A DNA stretch of 64,000 nucleotides, from positions 2,976,001 through 3,040,000 of the forward strand of contig NC_021658.1 in NCBI RefSeq assembly GCF_000418325.1, in the 5' to 3' direction. A program made the position numbers and the translations under genes. The number at the start of each line of letters is the position of its first letter. Position 1 is the stretch's first letter. The notes below the pieces were generated by a model, which made no database searches, had not been told where the DNA came from, and saw nothing but the letters and a program-made list of their open reading frames with translations. The stretch is from Sorangium cellulosum So0157-2. GTDB taxonomy: Bacteria > Myxococcota_A > Polyangia > Polyangiales > Polyangiaceae. This document shows, in pieces, positions 58,536 through 64,000 of this stretch.

Positions 58536-61500
58536 ATGCAACAGGTCTCGAGGCTCCTGGAGATCGCGAACGCGATCGACGAGCAACGCGTGAAGGAACG
58601 CGCGGCGCGGCTGTCGCCCCGCTTGCCGCCGGGGACGATGGCCTTCGCCATCGCGGCGCTCCTCACGGCCGCCTACCCCGCGATCGGCGCGACCATCGAG
58701 GCAAATCCGGACATCGCGGAGCGGCTCGCGGCGGAGGGGCACCAGACGGCCCGCGATCGCGCCACGTACCTGTCGCGGATCCGCGGCCGCGTCGGCGACG
58801 TCTCCGACGCCGATCGCGTCCGACGGGAGCTCCGGCGCGTGGCGCGCGAGGAGCGGATCCGCATCGCGCTGCGCGAGCTGCTCCCGCCGTCGGCGGGGGG
58901 CGCGGACATCGACGTCACGGCGCGCGAGCTCACCGCGCTCGCCGAGGCCACGATCGAGGTGGCGCTCGCCGAGGCGGTCTCGGCCGTGACCGCGCGGTTC
59001 GGCGAGCCGCGCACCGCGACCGGCGCGCGGTCGAAGTTCGTCGTCCTCGGCATGGGGAAGCTCGGCGGCGACGAGCTCAACGCGGGCTCCGACGTGGACC
59101 TGATCTACCTCTACGACACCGACGAAGGGCAGGTGGGCCCCTCCGGCGACCGCGCCGTGTCGGTCACCCTGCACGACTTCTGGGCCCGCGTCGCGCGCCG
59201 GCTCACGGCGACGCTCGAGGAGGTCACCGAGGACGGGTTCGTGTGGCGCGTGGATCTCCGGCTCCGCCCCGAGGGGCGGAGCGGCCCGCTCGTCAACTCG
59301 CTGGCCGCCGCCGAGCGCTACTACGAGTCGTTCGGCCGGCTCTGGGAGCGCGCCGCGCTGCTCCGCGCCCGCGAGATCGCCGGCGATCTCGACTTCGGCG
59401 CCGAGGCGCTCGGCGTGCTCGGCCCGTTCGTGTGGCGGCGCCAGGTCGATCCGCAGCTCGCCGTCGACATGATCGAGCTCGTCGAGCGCGCCCGCGCGGA
59501 GCTCTCGCACGACGCGTCGCGCGACCTGAAGCTCGGCCCCGGCGGGATCCGCGAGGCGGAGTTCTTCGTGCAAGCCCTGCAGCTCATCTGGGGAGGGCGC
59601 GAGCCGCGGGCGCGCGCGCAGGGCATGCTCGACGGCCTGCGGCGCCTGCGCGCGCTCGGGTACGTGACCGACCGGGAAGGGCGGGAGCTCGTGGAGGGGT
59701 ACCTCGCGCTCCGGCGCGCGGAGCACGCCGTCCAGTCCGCGACCGGCGTGCAGACGCACCTGCTCCCCGACAGCGAGGCGGAGATGGAGCGCCTCGCCCG
59801 GACGCTGCGCTTCGAGGACGCCGCGGCGTTCCTCGCCGACACCCAGCAGCGCCGGAGCCGGATCAAGGCCCGGCTCCTGTCGCTCCTGCCGAAGGGGAGC
59901 GCCCGGCCGTCGCGGTGGATCGAGGCGATGGCCGCGCTCGACCGCGGAGATCGCGACGCCTTCGCCGACGCGCTCGCGAAGCACGCCGTGCTCGTCCTCG
60001 GCGGCGGCGGGGGAGAGCCGGAGGCCGCCGAGGCCGCCGCGCCGTCCGCCGGCGCGCCCCCGGAGCCGGGCGCGAGCGCCTCGCTGACCGCGCGGTTCCG
60101 CGACGTCGCCGACGACCTCTTCGAGCTCTCGCGCCAGCCCGACGGCCTGCTCGGCGCGCGCAGCCGCGAGGCGTCGTCGTCGCTCGCGGAGACGCTGCTC
60201 GCCGCGGTCATCGACGCCGCCGATCCGGAGCAGGCCGCGCGCTTCCTCCGGCTGTGCTTCTCCCGCATCAGGCACTCCGCCGTCTACGCGCGCATGCTCG
60301 GCGACGACCCGCGCGCGCTCCGCAGGCTGGTCGAGGCGCTCGGGTCGAGCGCGTTCATCGGCGACGCGATGGTCAGGTACCCCGAGCTCGTCGACGTCGT
60401 GCTGCTCGCGCGCGGCGCGCCGAGCGCCGGCGTGATCAGGCACACGATCGAGGAGAGCCTCAGCGAGGCCGCGCCGGACGAAGATCCGGAGGAGGCGCTC
60501 ATCGCGGCGCTCCGGCGCGCGAAGGCGCGCGTCACCATCGAGGTCGGCCTCGCCGATCTGAGCGGCGAGGTCGGCACGCGCGAGGCGACGCTCGCGCTCT
60601 CGGACCTGGCCGACGCGTCGCTCGAGGCGGCGACGCGCTTCGCGCTCGGGACGCCGCCCGGGGAGCCGGTGCGGGGGCTCGCCGTGATCGCGATGGGCAA
60701 GCTCGGCGGGCGCGAGATCGGCTACGGCTCGGATCTCGACGTCTTCTTCCTGTTCGATCCGACGTGCGCGCCGTCCGGCGATCAGGGGCCCGGCTCGGAC
60801 CCCGGCACCTTCTACGCGCGGCGCGCGCGGCAGATCATCCGGCTCATCTCGATGTCGCACGCGGCGGGCCCGGGCTACGAGCTCGACACGCGGCTGCGCC
60901 CGTCGGGCAGCCAGGGGCTGCTCGTCACGTCCCTCGACGCGTTCGCGCGCTACCACGGCATCCGCCGCGGGGGCGGGGTGGCCCAGGCGCCCGCGGAGCC
61001 GGAGTCGTCGCCCGGGGCGCGGCACATGCGCGCGGCGATCTGGGAGCGGCTCGCGCTGATCCGGGCGCGCGCGTCGGCCGGCGATCCGACGCTCGGGGCG
61101 GAGGCGATCGCGATCGCGCATGAGGCCGCGTACCTCCAGGCGGACGACTTCGATCGGATGGCCGAGGAGATCCACCGGCTCCGGATGCGCATGGAGAGCG
61201 AGCTCTCGCACGAGCGCCGCGGCCGCCGCGACTTCAAGCTCGGGCGAGGCGGCCTCGCGGACATCGAGTTCGCGGTGCAGCTCCTGCAGATCCGCCACGG
61301 CGCCGATCCGCGCGTCCGGACCTCCGAGACGCTCGCCGCGATCGACGCGCTCGCCTCGGCCGGATACCTCTCGGCCGCGCACGCCGAGATCTTCCGGGAC
61401 GGCCACGCGTTCCTGCGCAAGCTGGAGCAGCGGATCCGCATCGTGCACGCGGACGCCTCGCAGCTGCTCCAGGAGGACGCGCCCGGGGTCCCGCTCCTCG

Positions 61501-61688
61501 CGCGGCGGACGGGGATCCGGGGCCGCACCGGGGCCGAGGCCGCGAAGGAGCTGCTCGCGCGCTACGGCGCCATCACCGAGCGCGTCCGCCGCGCGTACGA
61601 GGCCATCGTCGCGCGCGGCGCGGCGGCGAGCGCGACGAGCGGCGGCGAGGCGAGCGGCGGCGAGGCGAGCGGCGAAGAAGCGCGCTGA
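58536..61688 (+). CDS. glnE: Glutamine synthetase adenylyltransferase/deadenylylase
   Basis: 1050 residues, slightly longer than the ~950 typical of the family. Two nucleotidyltransferase domains carry GSDxD motifs: ELNAGSDVDLIYLYD (around residue 185; adenylyl-removing half) and EIGYGSDLDVFFLFD (around 733; adenylyl-transferring half). Other GlnE signatures: SHDASRDLKLGPGGIREAEF, RRDFKLGRGGLADIEFAVQL and PSGSQGLLVTS. GlnE switches glutamine synthetase by adding or removing AMP according to nitrogen state. A C-terminal repeat of Gly/Glu/Ala (SGGEASGGEASGEEAR) follows the domain. Confidence 0.95.
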   Translation: MQQVSRLLEIANAIDEQRVKERAARLSPRLPPGTMAFAIAALLTAAYPAIGATIEANPDIAERLAAEGHQTARDRATYLSRIRGRVGDVSDADRVRRELRRVAREERIRIALRELLPPSAGGADIDVTARELTALAEATIEVALAEAVSAVTARFGEPRTATGARSKFVVLGMGKLGGDELNAGSDVDLIYLYDTDEGQVGPSGDRAVSVTLHDFWARVARRLTATLEEVTEDGFVWRVDLRLRPEGRSGPLVNSLAAAERYYESFGRLWERAALLRAREIAGDLDFGAEALGVLGPFVWRRQVDPQLAVDMIELVERARAELSHDASRDLKLGPGGIREAEFFVQALQLIWGGREPRARAQGMLDGLRRLRALGYVTDREGRELVEGYLALRRAEHAVQSATGVQTHLLPDSEAEMERLARTLRFEDAAAFLADTQQRRSRIKARLLSLLPKGSARPSRWIEAMAALDRGDRDAFADALAKHAVLVLGGGGGEPEAAEAAAPSAGAPPEPGASASLTARFRDVADDLFELSRQPDGLLGARSREASSSLAETLLAAVIDAADPEQAARFLRLCFSRIRHSAVYARMLGDDPRALRRLVEALGSSAFIGDAMVRYPELVDVVLLARGAPSAGVIRHTIEESLSEAAPDEDPEEALIAALRRAKARVTIEVGLADLSGEVGTREATLALSDLADASLEAATRFALGTPPGEPVRGLAVIAMGKLGGREIGYGSDLDVFFLFDPTCAPSGDQGPGSDPGTFYARRARQIIRLISMSHAAGPGYELDTRLRPSGSQGLLVTSLDAFARYHGIRRGGGVAQAPAEPESSPGARHMRAAIWERLALIRARASAGDPTLGAEAIAIAHEAAYLQADDFDRMAEEIHRLRMRMESELSHERRGRRDFKLGRGGLADIEFAVQLLQIRHGADPRVRTSETLAAIDALASAGYLSAAHAEIFRDGHAFLRKLEQRIRIVHADASQLLQEDAPGVPLLARRTGIRGRTGAEAAKELLARYGAITERVRRAYEAIVARGAAASATSGGEASGGEASGEEAR

Positions 61689-61744
61689 CGCGCTGACGGT
61701 TGCCGTTGACCCTCGACGGGCGCGGTGGAATGCCAGGTGACCCG

Positions 61745-62287
61745 ATGAACACCCAGAGCGAGCAGAACGCAGGCGCGGCGGCCGGGCGCCGCCTCATCAC
61801 CCAGGTGTCCTCCCTCGACAGCCTCATCGGCGCGCACCCCGACGCGCTCCGGCAGATCTACAGGGCGGGGAAGCCGGCGGATCCGGCCGAGCTCGGCGAC
61901 GCGCCGCGGGGGCGGCTGCTCTCCCTGCAGCCGACGGCCGGGGTTCACCTCGCGGTGCGCCCGCTGATCAAGGGGCTCGCGTCGGACTGGATGCCCTGGA
62001 AAGGGAACGAGTTCGACCACGGGGGCAACTCCGGCACGAACCTGGTCCTCGGGAGCAAGGTGTGCCGCTTCAAGGCGCAGCTCGTGCCCTCGGAGCTCGA
62101 CGGCGAGCCGACGCTCGCGCTGACCTACGGCGAGAAGGCGTTCGGCAATCCCTGGCCCGTGAGCGCGCTCAAGGACGAGCTGCGGACCCCGTCGCCCGGG
62201 CTCGCGCTCGGGCCGGTGCTGCTGCAGTGGCACGAGCGGTGGCACGTCGTGCTCTGGTTCGGGCTGACGCGGGTCGATCCGCAATAA
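61745..62287 (+). CDS. Hypothetical protein
   Basis: 180 residues from ATG 61745; codons from 61700 are in frame but poor. Not recognised. The protein is compact (LDSLIGAHPDALRQIYRAGK, LLSLQPTAGVHLAVRPLIKG, FDHGGNSGTNLVLGSKVCRF, LLQWHERWHVVLWFGLTRVD) with no signal peptide. It starts 56 bp after glnE and ends at a hairpin terminator candidate. It may be a small enzyme or binding protein; no context points further. Confidence 0.72.
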   Translation: MNTQSEQNAGAAAGRRLITQVSSLDSLIGAHPDALRQIYRAGKPADPAELGDAPRGRLLSLQPTAGVHLAVRPLIKGLASDWMPWKGNEFDHGGNSGTNLVLGSKVCRFKAQLVPSELDGEPTLALTYGEKAFGNPWPVSALKDELRTPSPGLALGPVLLQWHERWHVVLWFGLTRVDPQ

Positions 62288-62662
62288 CCGGCGCTCCGGT
62301 CGATCGGACCGAGAGCGCCGCCCGCGCGCGGCCTCTGCGCCGCGGCGCCGCCGCTCGCGGCGCGGTCGCGCGCAGCCGCTTTGGCGGCGCGCCGCCTCCC
62401 AACGACCCACGCGTCGATCTTCCGCGGCATCGGGTCGCACACCATGTCGCAGGCGCGGAGATCCGCTGTTCGATCCGTCCCTCGCCGCGATGTGCGCGTC
62501 CTGCGCGGAGTCGGTAGTCAGGGGTATCAGGGCTTACCTTAATCTACTATCGCTTCATTCCTGCTCTTCGCCGGACATACTTCCCGATTTCTACGCTCTG
62601 GCCTACGATAGAGACTGGGCGGTAGCAGGGTACCTTTGCTCGCATCGCCCGGGAGGCTCGAA
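62288..62662. other. 375-bp intergenic region before the lipoprotein gene
   Basis: No credible gene. The start carries the terminator hairpin. From about 62500 to 62640 the DNA is markedly AT-richer (CTTACCTTAATCTACTATCG), probably the promoter region of the lipoprotein gene at 62663, though no clear -35/-10 pair could be chosen. Confidence 0.4.
62290..62319 (+). terminator. Terminator-like hairpin
   Basis: GGCGCTC (62290-62296) pairs with GAGCGCC (62313-62319), extended inside by GGTC/GACC, directly after the TAA at 62285-62287. No T-tract follows, but position suggests it ends the upstream gene's transcript. Confidence 0.45.
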
Positions 62663-64000
62663 ATGTTGACTTGGTCGGGCAGGGCGGGAGTCTTGATGGC
62701 TGCGATCGCTGTAGCGCCGGGCGTTGTCTCCGGCTGCTCCTGCGGCGATACGGGAGGCACGGCGCCCCCGGCGTCCGGCGGCGCGGGGCCTGGCGGCGCG
62801 GGCGGAGACGGCGGCGGGATCGGCACGGGCTTCGGCGGCTTCCCGGCGAATGTCGGCGGAGGCGGCCTGGGACTGGGAGGAAACGGCGCGTGCGAGGGCC
62901 TCGAGTGCCAGCAGGTCCACTGCGAGGGCGGGGCGAAGACCACGGTGAGCGGCACCGTCTACGACCCTTCGGGCAAACTGCCCCTCTATAACGTGATTGT
63001 CTACGTTCCCAACGAGCCGCTCGATCCCCTCACCGACGGCGCGACCTGCGATCAATGCAGCGCGACGCTCTCGGGCTCGCCCATCGTGACGGCGCTGACC
63101 GATACGAAAGGGAGCTTCGTCCTGGAGGACGTGCCGGTCGGCGAGGACATCCCGCTCGTCGTCCAGGTGGGCAAGTGGCGGCGCGAGATCAGGCTCCCGG
63201 CGGTCGAGAAATGCAAGGACACCGCGACCGAGGCGGGGACCATCCGGCTGCCGCGCAACAAGGCGGAGGGGCACATCCCCAAGATCGCCCTCACGACGGG
63301 CGGCGCCGATCCGCTCGAGTGCCTGCTGCACAAGCTCGGGATCGACGAGAGCGAGTTCACGCCGGAGACCGGGACGGGGCGGGTCCACCTGTTCGCCGGC
63401 CGCGGCGACGCGGGGCACCCCGTGACGACGCGCTATGCGGACGGCCTCAATCAAGGCGTGGAGTTCACGTCGGCCACGAGCCTCTGGGGGACCGTCGACA
63501 CCCTGCGTCAGTACGACATGGTGATCCTCGCCTGCGAGGGCGATCCCTACGCCGCGGACAAGCCGGAGACGGCGCGCCAGGCCTTGTTCGATTACACCTC
63601 GCTCGGCGGGCGCGTGTTCGCCTCCCACTGGCACAACTACTGGCTGAAGCGGGGGCCGGCTCCGTTCCCGGACACGGCGGTCTGGGACAACATCAACGAG
63701 GACCCGGTGAGCCCCCTCACGGCGCTCGTGGACACCACGCTTCCGAAGGGGCAGGCCCTGGCGGACTGGCTCGTCAACGTCGGCGCCTCGACCGAGCACG
63801 GCGAGATCGTGATCAACGGGGCGCAGCACACGGTGAACGACGTGACCGAGGGCATCTCGACCCGGTGGATCTATTACAACGAGCCCGAGCCGGCAGGCGT
63901 CCAGTACTTCACGTTCAACACGCCCATCGGTGTCGACGAAGATCAACAGTGCGGACGCCTGGTGTTCACAGACATCCATGTCTCCGCGGGAGACGTCACG
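62663..64000 (+). CDS. Lipoprotein with carboxypeptidase-regulatory-like domain (truncated by window end)
   Basis: 446 residues without a stop; the gene continues past the window. ATG 62663 has GGGAGG upstream. The N-terminus has VAPGVVSGC, a lipobox, so it is a lipoprotein. A Gly/Ala-rich spacer follows (TGGTAPPASGGAGPGGAGGD), then a Cys-rich segment and a carboxypeptidase-regulatory-like beta-sandwich (TVSGTVYDPSGKLPLYNVIV, ALTDTKGSFVLEDVPVGEDI, PLVVQVGKWRREIRLPAV). Later, SLGGRVFASHWHNYWLKRG is typical of a large myxobacterial family of surface proteins with unknown roles. Cys pairs (CDQC, CEGLEC) suggest disulfides. Confidence 0.85.
   Translation, partial: MLTWSGRAGVLMAAIAVAPGVVSGCSCGDTGGTAPPASGGAGPGGAGGDGGGIGTGFGGFPANVGGGGLGLGGNGACEGLECQQVHCEGGAKTTVSGTVYDPSGKLPLYNVIVYVPNEPLDPLTDGATCDQCSATLSGSPIVTALTDTKGSFVLEDVPVGEDIPLVVQVGKWRREIRLPAVEKCKDTATEAGTIRLPRNKAEGHIPKIALTTGGADPLECLLHKLGIDESEFTPETGTGRVHLFAGRGDAGHPVTTRYADGLNQGVEFTSATSLWGTVDTLRQYDMVILACEGDPYAADKPETARQALFDYTSLGGRVFASHWHNYWLKRGPAPFPDTAVWDNINEDPVSPLTALVDTTLPKGQALADWLVNVGASTEHGEIVINGAQHTVNDVTEGISTRWIYYNEPEPAGVQYFTFNTPIGVDEDQQCGRLVFTDIHVSAGDVT

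Noticed and set aside
58257..61448. A 1063-residue reading frame on the minus strand opposite glnE
   Set aside because: The plus strand encodes a complete GlnE with both GSDxD domains; the opposite frame is low-complexity shadow typical of GC-rich DNA.
62603..63979. A 458-residue frame on the minus strand at the window end
   Set aside because: The plus strand encodes a lipoprotein with lipobox and regulatory-like domain running off the end; the minus frame is shadow.

Overview
The window is very GC-rich, with GC-biased third codon positions, many GTG starts and tightly packed genes. The mix of families fits a delta-proteobacterial myxobacterium of the Polyangiales (Sorangium-like): an ImuA-ImuB-DnaE2 mutasome, UdgX, many two-component and c-di-GMP proteins, NHLP-type peptide leaders, and a lipoprotein with a carboxypeptidase-regulatory-like domain. 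The assignment is inferred from gene content and composition; no rRNA is present. About 50 protein genes and one tRNA-Pro(GGG) are supported.

Layout. 1-3.9 kb: a NUDIX hydrolase, a small secreted protein, a TetR regulator and a papain-like protease joined to an alpha/beta-hydrolase-like domain. 4.06-8.92 kb: a co-directional set made of a class I isoprenoid-synthase-like protein, a 73-residue NHLP/Os1348-like leader peptide, a class II terpene-cyclase-like protein (DADD motif, apparent frameshift) and a six-TM class III adenylate cyclase. The last three overlap start-to-stop. A convergent B12-type radical SAM-like protein with an odd cysteine spacing follows (8.96-10.72 kb). This is the strongest candidate for an undescribed system. 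11-17.3 kb: two CheY-like receivers, a gamma-glutamylcyclotransferase-like protein, a CheB-CheR-PAS fusion lacking the CheB histidine, and two unknown proteins.

17.7-24.1 kb: a second TetR regulator, UdgX, the Kup potassium transporter, and two divergent citrate-synthase-family genes, one with an N-terminal HTH, separated by an AT-rich palindromic operator-like site. 24.4-30.4 kb: the SOS mutasome imuA-imuB-dnaE2 with a TACTG-N10-CAGTA LexA-type box at the imuA start. 30.5-36.6 kb (minus strand): SMC, a small overlapping coiled-coil protein, a six-copy 20-bp palindromic repeat array and a hybrid histidine kinase. 36.9-43.9 kb: FmdB zinc ribbon, a P-protein with a degenerate prephenate dehydratase site, a lipoprotein, HrpB helicase and an amidase.

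44-51.3 kb: tRNA-Pro, a glycosyltransferase, ribosomal protein S21 with a clear intrinsic terminator, then a peroxide-stress-like set: a Fur/PerR-family regulator with a 7-1-7 box inside its promoter, rubrerythrin, an HdrB/GlpC-like Fe-S protein and a DUF3501 protein. These run on into a thioesterase, a PLD-like protein and rpiA. 51.4-64 kb: argH and its coupled partner, type 2 IPP isomerase, a GAF protein (A7 frameshift), CheY and FHA-diguanylate cyclase group, a metallophosphoesterase, glnE, an unknown protein and a lipoprotein truncated by the window end.
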